Positions 54,895 to 63,892 of a stretch of DNA of 64,000 nucleotides are shown here, in pieces; the first letter of the stretch is position 1, and the number at the start of each line of letters is the position of its first letter. The translations under genes and the position numbers were made by a program. The DNA is from JBDRHL01 sp043816955 (GTDB taxonomy: Bacteria > Planctomycetota > Phycisphaerae > Sedimentisphaerales > CAYZTY01). Under the pieces are notes generated by a model. That model searched no databases and was not told where the DNA came from. It saw only the letters and a program-made list of their open reading frames with translations. The stretch lies in contig JBDRHL010000144.1 of the NCBI GenBank assembly GCA_043816955.1, positions 15,001 to 79,000 of the forward strand, in the 5' to 3' direction.

Positions 54895-56574
54895 ATGGCA
54901 ATTAAAGATTTGACATTCGAAATCGACGCACGTGCAGCACTACTCAAAGGCGTAGAGAAGCTCGCCAACGCAGTCAAATCAACCCTCGGGCCAAGGGGAA
55001 GAAACGCGATCATCGACAAGGGATGGGGCGTTCCCACGGTCACGAAGGACGGCGTTACCGTCGCTGAAGAAATCGAACTTATCGACAAGGCTGAAAACCT
55101 CGGTGCGAAGCTTGTTAGAGAGGCTGCCAGCAAGACTTCCAAGATAGCAGGCGACGGAACTACTACCGCGACGGTTCTTGCGGAAGCCATTTTCAGGGAA
55201 GCTTACAGAAACCTTGCAGCAGGTGCCGACGCCATGGCTCTTAATCGAGGTATGCAAACAGCCGTAAAAGCAGTTACGGATAAGCTCGCGTCCATGGCAA
55301 AGCCCGTCGACATAAGCAGAAAAGATGACATCATTAACATTGCGGCAATCTCGGCAAACAACGATCTTGAAATAGGCAAAAAAATGGCCGAGGCCTTTAT
55401 GCGGGTAGGCAAAGACGGCGTCATCACTGTAGAGGAGGGGAAAAGCCTTGATACCACCGTTGATTTTGTCGAAGGTATGGAGTTCGACAGAGGTTATCTT
55501 TCACCGCATTTTGCAACCAACCAGGACAACATGCTGTGCGAACTTGAAAAGCCATATATTCTTGTCTTTGAAGATAAGATCAGCAATGTCGGTAAACTCA
55601 TTCCGCTGCTGGAGAAGGTCGCAAAGTCTAAAAAACCGCTTCTGATCATCGCTGAAGACATCGAAGGTGAGGCCCTTGCAACACTGGTAGTCAACAAGCT
55701 CCGGGGCATTTTGAGTGTCGCTGCTGTCAAAGCTCCCGGATACGGCGACAGGCGCAAGGCGATGCTGGAGGATATCGCTATCCTCACGGGGGCAGAGGCG
55801 ATCTTCAAGGATCTCGGGGTAGAGCTTGACAGTATCGAGGTTTCACAACTCGGACGGGCGAGAAAGATAACCATCGATAATGATAATACAATCATCGTTG
55901 AGGGGGCCGGCTCAAGCGAGGCGATAGGCGGGAGGATTAAACAGATAAAAGCAGAAATTGAAACCACAACAAGTGATTACGACCGTGAGAAACTTCAGGA
56001 GCGGCTAGCGAAGCTCACAGGCGGCGTAGCCCAGATAAACGTTGGTGCAGCCAGTGAGGCTGAGATGAAAGAGAAAAAGGCCCGTATTGAAGATGCTCTT
56101 CACGCCACGCGTGCAGCAATTGAAGAAGGCATCGTGCCCGGCGGCGGGGTTGCCCTGATCAGATGCATCGAGGCTGTCAAGCGGCTTAAGCTCAAGGATG
56201 ATGAAAAAACAGGCGCTCAGATTGTGGCGGAAGCAATCAAAATGCCTTGTTATTACATTGCTGACAACGCCGGCGCCATTGCCAACATTGTCGTTGATAA
56301 GGTAACACACGGCGATGGTGCATTCGGCTACAATGCCAATACCGACAAGTTTGAAGACCTTGTCGAAGCCGGTGTAATTGATCCTGTTAAGGTTGCCAGA
56401 ATTGCTCTTCAAAATGGCGCGAGTATCGCCAGTGTCCTGCTTACTACCGACTGTCTGGTCACGGAGAAGCCCAAAGAGAAGGATACCGCGGCAGGCGGTG
56501 GTATGGGTGGTGGTATGCCCCCGCACGGCATGGGTGGCATGGGCGGTATGGGCGGCATGGGTGATATGATGTAA
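54895..56574 (+). CDS. groEL: 60-kDa chaperonin GroEL (copy 1, with GGM tail)
   Basis: A 559-residue chaperonin forming double seven-fold rings that fold proteins with ATP and GroES. Seen are STLGPRGRN, D87 in AGDGTTTATVLAEA, IEDALHATRAAIEEGIVPGGG, and a C-terminal Gly-Met-rich tail (GGMGGMGGMGDMM), the usual mark of the main folding chaperonin. It is first in the cluster, 52 bases before groES. Confidence 0.95.
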   Translation: MAIKDLTFEIDARAALLKGVEKLANAVKSTLGPRGRNAIIDKGWGVPTVTKDGVTVAEEIELIDKAENLGAKLVREAASKTSKIAGDGTTTATVLAEAIFREAYRNLAAGADAMALNRGMQTAVKAVTDKLASMAKPVDISRKDDIINIAAISANNDLEIGKKMAEAFMRVGKDGVITVEEGKSLDTTVDFVEGMEFDRGYLSPHFATNQDNMLCELEKPYILVFEDKISNVGKLIPLLEKVAKSKKPLLIIAEDIEGEALATLVVNKLRGILSVAAVKAPGYGDRRKAMLEDIAILTGAEAIFKDLGVELDSIEVSQLGRARKITIDNDNTIIVEGAGSSEAIGGRIKQIKAEIETTTSDYDREKLQERLAKLTGGVAQINVGAASEAEMKEKKARIEDALHATRAAIEEGIVPGGGVALIRCIEAVKRLKLKDDEKTGAQIVAEAIKMPCYYIADNAGAIANIVVDKVTHGDGAFGYNANTDKFEDLVEAGVIDPVKVARIALQNGASIASVLLTTDCLVTEKPKEKDTAAGGGMGGGMPPHGMGGMGGMGGMGDMM

Positions 56575-56626
56575 AGTAAGAAAAAACAAAACACAAAAGA
56601 TATTGCAGAATTAAGGAGCAAATACA

Positions 56627-56917
56627 ATGAAACTGAAACCTTTGGATGATCGTGTTGTAGTAAAACAGTTGGAAGCCGAAGAGAAGACAGCCGGCGGAAT
56701 CGTCCTGCCTGATACGGCAAAAGAAAAACCACAGATCGGAAAGGTAATTGCCGTCGGCCCGGGCAAGCTTCTTGACTCCGGCCAGCGTGCCGAAATGGCT
56801 GTAAAAAAGAATGATGAGGTCATATATGGAAAGTATGCCGGAAATGAAGTCGACATCGAAGGGCAAAAGTACGTTATTCTCAGGGAAACCGACATCCTGG
56901 GTGTTATTGAAAAATAA
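56627..56917 (+). CDS. groES: 10-kDa co-chaperonin GroES
   Basis: A 96-residue lid protein. It starts MKLKPLDDRVVVK, with the mobile loop EEKTAGGIVLPDTAKEKP and the end YVILRETDILGVIE. AAGGAG stands before the ATG. Unusually it lies between two groEL genes, 41 bases before the second, so both rings could share it. Confidence 0.96.
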   Translation: MKLKPLDDRVVVKQLEAEEKTAGGIVLPDTAKEKPQIGKVIAVGPGKLLDSGQRAEMAVKKNDEVIYGKYAGNEVDIEGQKYVILRETDILGVIEK

Positions 56918-56957
56918 ATCGCGTTTGACGCGAAACTATTAACGGAGGTTAACTCAC

Positions 56958-58577
56958 ATGGCAAAGCAAATGATGTTTCAGGAAAATGCCAGAGCCAGCC
57001 TGAAGGACGGGCTCTCTCAACTGGCCGCGGCCGTTAAGGTAACTATGGGACCGACCGGCAGGAATGTTATACTCCAGAAAAGCTGGGGTTCACCCAAGGT
57101 TACAAAGGACGGCGTCTCTGTAAGCAAAGAGATTGAGTTGCCGGAGCCTTTCAAGAACATGGGCGCGAAGATGGTTAACGAAGTTGCCAGCAAAACCAGC
57201 GATCTGGTTGGTGACGGAACAACAACTGCTACAGTATTAGCTGAAGCGATTTATACAGAAGGGATCAAGTTTGTAACTGCCGGTGCAAATCCCGTTGCTC
57301 TGCAGCGAGGTATTCAAAATGCCACCCAGGCAGTTGTTGCCTTCATTGAGACGCAGAGTAAAAAGGTCAGAGGCCACGAAGATATCGCCAGGGTTGCCAC
57401 CATAAGCGCAAACAACAATCCTGATGTTGGCAAAATCATTGCAGATGCCATGGACAAGGTCGGCCAGGAAGGAGTCATTGAAATCGAGGAAGGAAAGGCG
57501 ATGCAGACCGAGTTAAGCGTTGTGGAGGGCATGCAGTTTGACAGAGGTTATCTTTCGCCGTACTTTATGACAAACGCAAACACTCTCGAAGCTGTTCTTG
57601 AAGACGCTTATATCCTGCTTCACGAGAAAAAAATCAGCAATGTCCGGGAACTGTTGCCGCTGCTTGAAAAAATTGCCCGAATCGGCTCGCCGCTGCTCAT
57701 CGTTGCGGAAGACGTCGAAGGTGAAGCATTAGCAGCACTTGTTATCAACAGGCTTCAGGGAGTGTTAAAGGTCTGTGCCGTCAAAGCCCCGGGCTTTGGT
57801 GACAGAAGAAAAGCCATGCTTGAGGATACAGCGATACTAACCGGCGGCCGGGTACTTACCGAAGACCTAGGAATCAAGCTGGAATCTATTGAGCTTTCAC
57901 AACTTGGAAAAGCAAAGAAAATCATTGTGGGCAAGGAGAATACCACGATCATTGAAGGCGAAGGAACCAAAAAGGCTCTTAATGCAAGATGCGATCAAAT
58001 TCGTAACCAGATCGAGAAAACCACCAGCAGCTACGACAAGGAGAAGCTGCAGGAAAGACTTGCCAAACTTACAGGCGGGGTTGCAGTCATAAAAGCCGGT
58101 GCGGCAACGGAAACTGAAATGAAGGAAAAAAAGGATCTGCTCGAGGATGCACTGCACGCTACTCGTGCAGCGACCGAGGAGGGTATTATCGCGGGCGGCG
58201 GCGTTATCTTTCTGCGGGCGATACGCGAGGTTGAAAAGGCGCGGACCAAAGCTAAAGGCGATGAAAAACTCGGTTTTGATATCCTCATCAAGGCTCTCAA
58301 GGCCCCTACCGCCCAGATTGTAGGTAACTCCGGCGCAAAAGGCGACGTCGTTGTTGGTCAACTGCTTGATAAAACCGGCAACATCGGTTATGAGGCAAAC
58401 ACAGGAAAGCTTGTTGATATGGTCCAGGCGGGCATTATCGATCCGGCAAAAGTGGCAAGAATCGCACTTCAGAATGCCGCCTCCGTTGCCGGACTTATGC
58501 TCACTACCAATGTACTGATTACAGATCTCAAAGATGAGGATAAAGATGAACAGCCGATTCCCGGGTCGATCCGATAA
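56958..58577 (+). CDS. groEL: 60-kDa chaperonin GroEL (copy 2, without GGM tail)
   Basis: A 539-residue GroEL paralogue with VTMGPTGRNVILQKS, VGDGTTTATVLAEA and LEDALHATRAATEEGIIAGGG, so the ATPase is intact. The end is short and charged (LKDEDKDEQPIPGSIR) instead of Gly-Met repeats. Sequence differs from copy 1 throughout, so the duplication is old. It may serve special substrates or stress. Followed by an intrinsic terminator. Confidence 0.95.
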   Translation: MAKQMMFQENARASLKDGLSQLAAAVKVTMGPTGRNVILQKSWGSPKVTKDGVSVSKEIELPEPFKNMGAKMVNEVASKTSDLVGDGTTTATVLAEAIYTEGIKFVTAGANPVALQRGIQNATQAVVAFIETQSKKVRGHEDIARVATISANNNPDVGKIIADAMDKVGQEGVIEIEEGKAMQTELSVVEGMQFDRGYLSPYFMTNANTLEAVLEDAYILLHEKKISNVRELLPLLEKIARIGSPLLIVAEDVEGEALAALVINRLQGVLKVCAVKAPGFGDRRKAMLEDTAILTGGRVLTEDLGIKLESIELSQLGKAKKIIVGKENTTIIEGEGTKKALNARCDQIRNQIEKTTSSYDKEKLQERLAKLTGGVAVIKAGAATETEMKEKKDLLEDALHATRAATEEGIIAGGGVIFLRAIREVEKARTKAKGDEKLGFDILIKALKAPTAQIVGNSGAKGDVVVGQLLDKTGNIGYEANTGKLVDMVQAGIIDPAKVARIALQNAASVAGLMLTTNVLITDLKDEDKDEQPIPGSIR

Positions 58578-58597
58578 GGTTACAGGTTTGTCACCCA

Positions 58598-58627
58598 GAC
58601 CCCCGGCATAGACGGGGGTTTCTTTTT
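58598..58627 (+). terminator. intrinsic terminator after groEL2
   Basis: The stem ACCCCCG (58599-58605) / CGGGGGT (58613-58619) with a seven-base loop is followed by TTCTTTTT. Only about 30 bases remain before dnaJ, too few for a normal promoter after it. dnaJ may thus be expressed by read-through or from a promoter within the end of groEL2. Confidence 0.85.
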
Positions 58628-58656
58628 AATAAATCGACTCAATTTGAACTGGTATC

Positions 58657-59793
58657 ATGGCTAAAAGAGACTACTACGAAGTTCTGGGGATCGGCAGAAA
58701 CGCTTCGCAGGACGACATCAAGCGCGCTTATCGCAGACTGGCTATGAAATACCACCCCGACAAGAACCCCGGCGACAAGGAAGCTGAGGCAAAGTTCAAA
58801 GAGTGCGCCGAAGCATACGAAGTTCTTTCGGACTCTGAAAAAAGGCAAAGATACGATCAGTTCGGCCATGAAGGACTTCGCGGAGCCGGCATGCATGACT
58901 TCTCCCGAATGAACGTTGATGACATCTTCAGTATGTTCGGTTTCGAGGACATGTTCGGCGATCTGTTCGGCAGAAGGACGCGATCGGCCCAAAGGGCAAG
59001 ACAGACGCGCGGATATGATCTTGAAACCGTCGTTGAACTTTCGCTGGAAGAGATCGCCAAGGGTAGTGAAAAAAGTATAGAATTCACGCGGCAGGATCTT
59101 TGCCCCGAATGCAGCGGGTCAGGCTGTGCCGCAGGTCAAAAGCCATCGCGATGTTCTACATGCAACGGCACAGGTCAGGTCGCAAAAGCAGGTATGGGTG
59201 GATTTTTCCAGATGGTTTCAACCTGCCCGAAATGCAATGGTGCGGGCCAGGTAATCACCGACCCGTGTAAAAAATGCAGGGGCACAGGTAAAAGTCCAAA
59301 GAAGCGTGTTGTAAGCATAAAGGTTCCTGCAGGCGTACACGAGGGCCAGGGTATACGTGTGGCCAATGAGGGTGAACCCGGCCACAAGGGAGGCCCCAGA
59401 GGAGACCTTTATGCCTATGTAAGAATAAAGCCTCACCCTTTCCTTGAGCGAGACGGCAATAACCTTGTCGCAATCGTCCCAATTAGTTTTACACAGGCCG
59501 CTCTGGGTACAACCATCGACGTACCGAGCCTCAATGGAACCAGAAAACTGAGGATCCCCCCCGGTGCGCAATATGGCAATATTTTCAGAATCAAGGGACA
59601 AGGCCTGCCGGACCTGAGAACCTCATCAAGAGGGGATCAGCTCGTACAGATCACCATTGAGATACCCAAAAAGCTTAACACTGAGCAGGAAAGACTTCTC
59701 AGGGAGTTTGCAAAAAACGAAGACAAAAATGTTGCACCTGAAAGCAGGAACTTTTTTGAGAAGCTGAAAAAGCATTTCGGTAATAGCAAATGA
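58657..59793 (+). CDS. dnaJ: chaperone protein DnaJ
   Basis: A 378-residue type I DnaJ (Hsp40) that stimulates DnaK. The J domain carries the HPD in MKYHPDKNPGD. A Gly/Phe/Met-rich region follows. The zinc centre has four CxxCxGxG-type motifs (CPECSGSG, CSTCNGTG, CPKCNGAG, CKKCRGTG), and the C-terminal substrate domains end with LLREFAKNEDK. dnaK is not in the window. The stop overlaps the grpE start by four bases (ATGA). Confidence 0.96.
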   Translation: MAKRDYYEVLGIGRNASQDDIKRAYRRLAMKYHPDKNPGDKEAEAKFKECAEAYEVLSDSEKRQRYDQFGHEGLRGAGMHDFSRMNVDDIFSMFGFEDMFGDLFGRRTRSAQRARQTRGYDLETVVELSLEEIAKGSEKSIEFTRQDLCPECSGSGCAAGQKPSRCSTCNGTGQVAKAGMGGFFQMVSTCPKCNGAGQVITDPCKKCRGTGKSPKKRVVSIKVPAGVHEGQGIRVANEGEPGHKGGPRGDLYAYVRIKPHPFLERDGNNLVAIVPISFTQAALGTTIDVPSLNGTRKLRIPPGAQYGNIFRIKGQGLPDLRTSSRGDQLVQITIEIPKKLNTEQERLLREFAKNEDKNVAPESRNFFEKLKKHFGNSK

Positions 59794-60416
59794 AACAGGA
59801 AAAAGCAAAGAAAAGCGAATCAAATGAGGAAAAGAGACTTGAGATGAAGCTTGAAAAACTCGAGCAGGAGCTCGATACGGTTACCAAAGAGAAAAACGAA
59901 CTGTTCGAAAAACTCCAGCGGCTGAGCGCAGATTATGCCAACTTCCAGAAACGAGTGCCGAAGCAAATCGCTGACACCCTTGTTTACGAAAAAGAGGAGA
60001 TAATAAAATCACTTCTGCCTGTGCTGGATAATTTTGAGCACACACTCAAAAACATGGAATCCAACAAATCCTCTGAGGAACACATAAAGGGAGTACAAAT
60101 CGTCTTCGACCACATGCTGGATGTTCTGCGAGGCCATGGGCTGGGAAAAACTAAATCTCTCGGTGAAACCTTCGATCCTGCACGGCACCAGGCAATGACT
60201 CAGCGCGACGAGCCGGATAAGGTGGATAAGATCATACTTGAGGAATTTCAAGCAGGTTATACACTCAACAACCGAGTCATAAGAGCTGCAAGAGTTGTCA
60301 TTAATAAGCATCAACCTGTCTGCTCTGCCGAACAGGCCGATGAACCGATAAACGATCAACCACAGACACAGCAGAAAGACGAACAGCAACAGGTTGATAA
60401 GGATAAGGAAGGATAA
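59790..60416 (+). CDS. grpE: nucleotide exchange factor GrpE
   Basis: A 208-residue dimeric factor releasing ADP from DnaK. A long charged coiled coil at about 15-55 (EEKRLEMKLEKLEQELDTV), then DYANFQKRVPKQ, SLLPVLDNFEHTL, and the C-terminal FDPARHQAM and NNRVIRAARVVINK motifs of GrpE are visible. A Gln/Asp-rich tail follows. Coupled by overlap to dnaJ. Confidence 0.94.
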   Translation: MKQEKAKKSESNEEKRLEMKLEKLEQELDTVTKEKNELFEKLQRLSADYANFQKRVPKQIADTLVYEKEEIIKSLLPVLDNFEHTLKNMESNKSSEEHIKGVQIVFDHMLDVLRGHGLGKTKSLGETFDPARHQAMTQRDEPDKVDKIILEEFQAGYTLNNRVIRAARVVINKHQPVCSAEQADEPINDQPQTQQKDEQQQVDKDKEG

Positions 60417-60417
60417 G

Positions 60418-60753
60418 ATGCCCACATACGAATACAGGTGCATCAACTGTGATCATTCTTTTGAATATTTTCAGTCAATGACGGCCAAGCCGCTGAAGAA
60501 GTGCCCCGCCTGTGAGAAGCTCACCCTTAAAAGGCTCATCGGAACCGGTGCAGGCGTTATCTTCAAAGGTAACGGCTTTTATGAAACCGACTATAGAAGC
60601 GAGAGCTACACAAAAGCCCGTGATGCAGAGAAGCCAAAAACTGACACCGAAATAAAAAAGGCCGACGCTACCGACAAAACAGAATCCAAATCCACAGAAA
60701 CCACTAAGGAAAGCACATCCACCGATAAATCAAAACCCCAAAAGACCGCATAA
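60418..60753 (+). CDS. FmdB-type zinc-ribbon protein
   Basis: A 111-residue protein starting MPTYEYRCINCDHSFEYF with a second KKCPACE, the two CxxC pairs of an FmdB/CxxC_CXXC_SSSS zinc ribbon. IGTGAGVIFKGNGFYETDY follows as usual. The last 45 residues are a Lys/Thr/Ser/Glu-rich disordered tail. Start 60418 lies one base after grpE, with AAGGA within its end. Role unknown; such proteins are often regulatory. Confidence 0.88.
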   Translation: MPTYEYRCINCDHSFEYFQSMTAKPLKKCPACEKLTLKRLIGTGAGVIFKGNGFYETDYRSESYTKARDAEKPKTDTEIKKADATDKTESKSTETTKESTSTDKSKPQKTA

Positions 60754-60769
60754 CATGATCCTGAAAAAC

Positions 60770-61804
60770 CTAGTTTCTCTGGTTGCTGACAATCACAACG
60801 ACGAAGAATATCGCCTCACCATCCAGAGGTTTTACTACCTCTTTGTCCGGTTCATACTCACCCGACGTCAGAACGGGCTTGGCAATAAATGTGTCGTACC
60901 GCCCGGCTTCAACCGCGGCGAGCATCTCTGCGGCGGGTAGCGACTTTTCCAATTCATTCAAGACAGCAAGCTTTTGGGCTGTCTTAATGCGATCAAAAAA
61001 GCTTGTCTGACCAAGCACCTCTTCAATCTGCTCGGTTGATACATCGTTTATGACGATTTCTTCTCCGACGGTCCTGGTGGATACCGCAAGACGCACCTGT
61101 TCGCAGTTGTTCCATATGTACTGCAGATCGTCAAGCAGGTTTTTGACGTGCTTAGCATAGCATCTGAGTTGATAGACCGTCTTATCCGAACCGCTGCGCT
61201 TTGGCGGCAGTGCCATGGAAAGAAGGTTATTATCATAAATTGCCCTGTGCACCGCAGCATTGACTGCAAGGCGCTGTTCTGTTTTCAACTCCAGTGTATA
61301 TATCGCCGGTGTTGACAGCGGCTGTTTTTCCCGGGTTTCGGCATTATCTTCAGGCAATAAGGCTTCTTCCTCAGCAGGAGTTGAAAATGGTTTGTTCTCC
61401 GCCAGATTGATTCCATGTTCGGCGGGGCCTTGATACGGACCAACTATGCTGTAGACCAGAATGGCAAGTGCGCCAAACAGGACAACCATCGCGGCAATGG
61501 CTCCACAGCGTCGCAGCAGCAGTTCCCGCCGGCCTGCTTTTTCTTCAACTTCGCAGAAATCCAAATCAAGAAGGGTGCTGCGTTCCAGCGAGGCTTTCAC
61601 ATTTTCAAGCAGATCCATCGGTGCAGCCTCGCGCGGCAGTGCACCAACCAACTGTTTTGTTCGTCTCAGCTTATCAACCATTGCGGCAACGGAGCTATCG
61701 TGCGCAAGTATACGCTGAACTTCCGTGCGCTGTCTTTCCGAAAGCTCATCGTCTATGAAACTGTTTAACAGCTCTTCGATATTCGGATAATCTTTTTCCT
61801 TCAT
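60770..61804 (-). CDS. anti-sigma factor (membrane-spanning, non-zinc)
   Basis: A 344-residue protein whose start overlaps the sigma gene stop by four bases. Residues 1-75 resemble an anti-sigma N-terminal helical domain (LLNSFIDDELSERQRTEVQ), but the zinc motif HxxxCxxC is absent. One membrane segment is at about 100-122 (IAAMVVLFGALAILVYSIVG). The outer part (residues 125-344) has no recognised domain. It likely holds the ECF sigma factor at the membrane until a signal comes. Confidence 0.8.
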   Translation of the reverse strand: MKEKDYPNIEELLNSFIDDELSERQRTEVQRILAHDSSVAAMVDKLRRTKQLVGALPREAAPMDLLENVKASLERSTLLDLDFCEVEEKAGRRELLLRRCGAIAAMVVLFGALAILVYSIVGPYQGPAEHGINLAENKPFSTPAEEEALLPEDNAETREKQPLSTPAIYTLELKTEQRLAVNAAVHRAIYDNNLLSMALPPKRSGSDKTVYQLRCYAKHVKNLLDDLQYIWNNCEQVRLAVSTRTVGEEIVINDVSTEQIEEVLGQTSFFDRIKTAQKLAVLNELEKSLPAAEMLAAVEAGRYDTFIAKPVLTSGEYEPDKEVVKPLDGEAIFFVVVIVSNQRN

Positions 61805-62409
61805 TTGAGCACCGTTTCGATAATTTCTCTTAAATTATTTCTAGCCCTGCTCAATCTGCTTTTGACTGTTCCAAGCTCAATATCAAGGACTCTGGCAATC
61901 TGCCCATAGCTCATACCCTCGATATCCCGCAGCACAACAACAGCTTTGTGATCCTCGTCGAGCCTGTCCAAGGATTTCAAGACAAGCTCACACAACTCTT
62001 TGTCCTGGGCGACCTTGACAGCATCTACTGCCTTGTCATCCGCAATCAGATAGCGAAGTCGGTTCTTTACTGTTCCGGCCCCGTCAGCCAGTTGCGCATC
62101 GAGGGATTCGGATCCCAATCTGACCCGTCTTTTGCAGTAGTTCAATGTCAAATTTACCGCGATGCGAAACAGCCATGTATAAAAACTACTCCTACCGCCA
62201 AAATCATTAATTTTCTCTAATACTTTGACAAACGTATCCTGCGTCAGTTCCGCCGCATCATCGGGATTTCCACAAATTCTTAAAATTGTGTTATAGATTC
62301 GGTCCTGATATTTGACGATAAGCCTTTCCATCGCCCAGACGGCCCCCTGCCGGCACTGCCGGACAAGTGTGGCATCGTCGAGAGTCATTTTTGCAGCTTC
62401 GGTTCGCAA
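61801..62409 (-). CDS. ECF-family RNA polymerase sigma factor
   Basis: A sigma-70 family protein of about 202 residues. Region 2 has YQDRIYNTILRICGNPDDAAE, DTFVKVLEKI and a FYTWLFRIAVNL segment. Region 4 has VLRDIEGMSYGQIARVLDIE and GTVKSRLSRAR. TTG 62409 is chosen because AAAGGG stands seven bases before it; an ATG at 62388 without a ribosome site is the alternative. Its cognate anti-sigma gene follows. The stress cluster next to it is convergent. Confidence 0.9.
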   Translation of the reverse strand: MRTEAAKMTLDDATLVRQCRQGAVWAMERLIVKYQDRIYNTILRICGNPDDAAELTQDTFVKVLEKINDFGGRSSFYTWLFRIAVNLTLNYCKRRVRLGSESLDAQLADGAGTVKNRLRYLIADDKAVDAVKVAQDKELCELVLKSLDRLDEDHKAVVVLRDIEGMSYGQIARVLDIELGTVKSRLSRARNNLREIIETVLK

Positions 62410-62677
62410 AAGTTTTCCCTTTTTATCGACATTTGTTCGATCGAAACGGCCCCAACAACGGTATAAAGGGGGTATATTCGCATAACCTGTCCTTGCAGTC
62501 AATTAAATTCGGATTAGTGTGAATCATACCATCGTACCCAAAAACAACAGGTTGTGTTCTTTCTGCCTCCCTTCCAGATTTTAAGGGGCTTTAATCTTAG
62601 AAATAAAGGGATTTTTAACTCCGGCCAATAAAGCGTATGTGCAATTTTGCCAGCCGAGCAGGGTTTTCCCCCCATTG

Positions 62678-63853
62678 TTACATATTATCCCTAACCTCAT
62701 CAAAAAATGGGGTTCTTTGCTGTTCCACACAGCAAAGGGCATAGAGGTACATCGCAGCAGACCAGCTTTGCCAATCCTCGCCTTGGGGCGTTCCATCCTG
62801 GGCTCTGCACCATTCATTAAAGCCGAATTCCACATCTGCCCTGCGTGACGGATGAATAAGATGAGTAAGCTCAACAAGTTTTTTTTGAGCAAGTCGAAGT
62901 CTTCCGGCAGCGACCAGGGCTGCGATATAAAAGCCACAGATAAATGGCCAGACTCCGCCATTGTGATATTCGCCCGGTTGATTGTACCTCGCATATCTTG
63001 GCATCCAGTCGGGGTCGTCAGGCCGGACATAAGGAAAAAAATTCGGAGGGAGATTAACCGCCAGATCCTCATTTTTTTTCAATGAATCACATTCAGTTTC
63101 GACCCATGAAATAAGCGCATCGGCGCGTGAGGGAGAGGTAATGCCCGACAGAATCGCCAGGCTGTTGCCCAGGAGATCGAATCGCTCGCTTTCATATATT
63201 TTGTAAGACCATAAGGCATAGTATGGCTTGTATTTCAAGACAAGGCCTTCATGGACATGCCGGTTTTTTCTGCCGGCTTTGATAGTAAACTGGCTCATCT
63301 CATCCCGCAGCATTGCAGCACGATCATGTTGTCCCAAGAGTTGTAGATAACTGTAAACTATGGTATTAACGAATAAGCCGTAACCTAAAACCCATTGCTC
63401 ATCCCTCCAGTCGCTGGTCGGCAGTTGGGCAACTAAAACACGGTCCGAAGGGCTCTGATATTCCATCCATGTCATAGCTTTTTGCACAGCATCTTCAAGA
63501 AAATCGGGTTGGCCGGTTTGACTTCGATAGCAGGCTGCCGCCATCAGAAACAAAGGCGTACAATCGCTTGCGCCGCGAGTATCGGTATCATGAACCAAAG
63601 ATGGAATGTGTCCCAGCCTGCTTTGGTTTCGGGCAACCGTTTCCAGGACCTTTCGCATGGATTCAATAAGTTTTTTGTTGCCCGAAGTTAAAAAACCCAA
63701 AGATGAAATCATCAGGTCGCGGGTATATGGTTCAGGGTAGCCCCAGCCGGCTGCCCTGGGAAGGCCGCGATACGGTCCGTGAGCATTGTGCAGCAGGACT
63801 TTAATAGCAGCTTCCTTTCCCTGGCGGATCAAATCCTTGTCGTTTTTTTTCAT
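62678..63853 (-). CDS. GH100-like (alkaline/neutral invertase-type) glycosidase
   Basis: A 391-residue (alpha/alpha)6-barrel protein without a signal peptide. GYPEPYTRDLMISSLGFL has the putative acid D46; GGVWPFICGFYIAALV and FGFNEWCRAQDG with a glutamate near 346, then WQSWSAAMYLYA, match the end of GH100 or amylo-1,6-glucosidase-like enzymes. GH100 members split sucrose. Activity of bacterial relatives of this divergence is uncertain. A glycogen debranching role is the alternative. An upstream AAGGAG is 18 bases away from the ATG, too far to fix the start. Confidence 0.65.
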   Translation of the reverse strand: MKKNDKDLIRQGKEAAIKVLLHNAHGPYRGLPRAAGWGYPEPYTRDLMISSLGFLTSGNKKLIESMRKVLETVARNQSRLGHIPSLVHDTDTRGASDCTPLFLMAAACYRSQTGQPDFLEDAVQKAMTWMEYQSPSDRVLVAQLPTSDWRDEQWVLGYGLFVNTIVYSYLQLLGQHDRAAMLRDEMSQFTIKAGRKNRHVHEGLVLKYKPYYALWSYKIYESERFDLLGNSLAILSGITSPSRADALISWVETECDSLKKNEDLAVNLPPNFFPYVRPDDPDWMPRYARYNQPGEYHNGGVWPFICGFYIAALVAAGRLRLAQKKLVELTHLIHPSRRADVEFGFNEWCRAQDGTPQGEDWQSWSAAMYLYALCCVEQQRTPFFDEVRDNM

Positions 63854-63892
63854 ATTAAGAAAAAGGGGGTATCTCCTTAGCTCCAGTTGGCT

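Noticed and set aside
62581..63072. 163-codon minus-strand frame overlapping the glycosidase end
   Set aside because: It is another frame of the glycosidase gene, without family features or a ribosome site.
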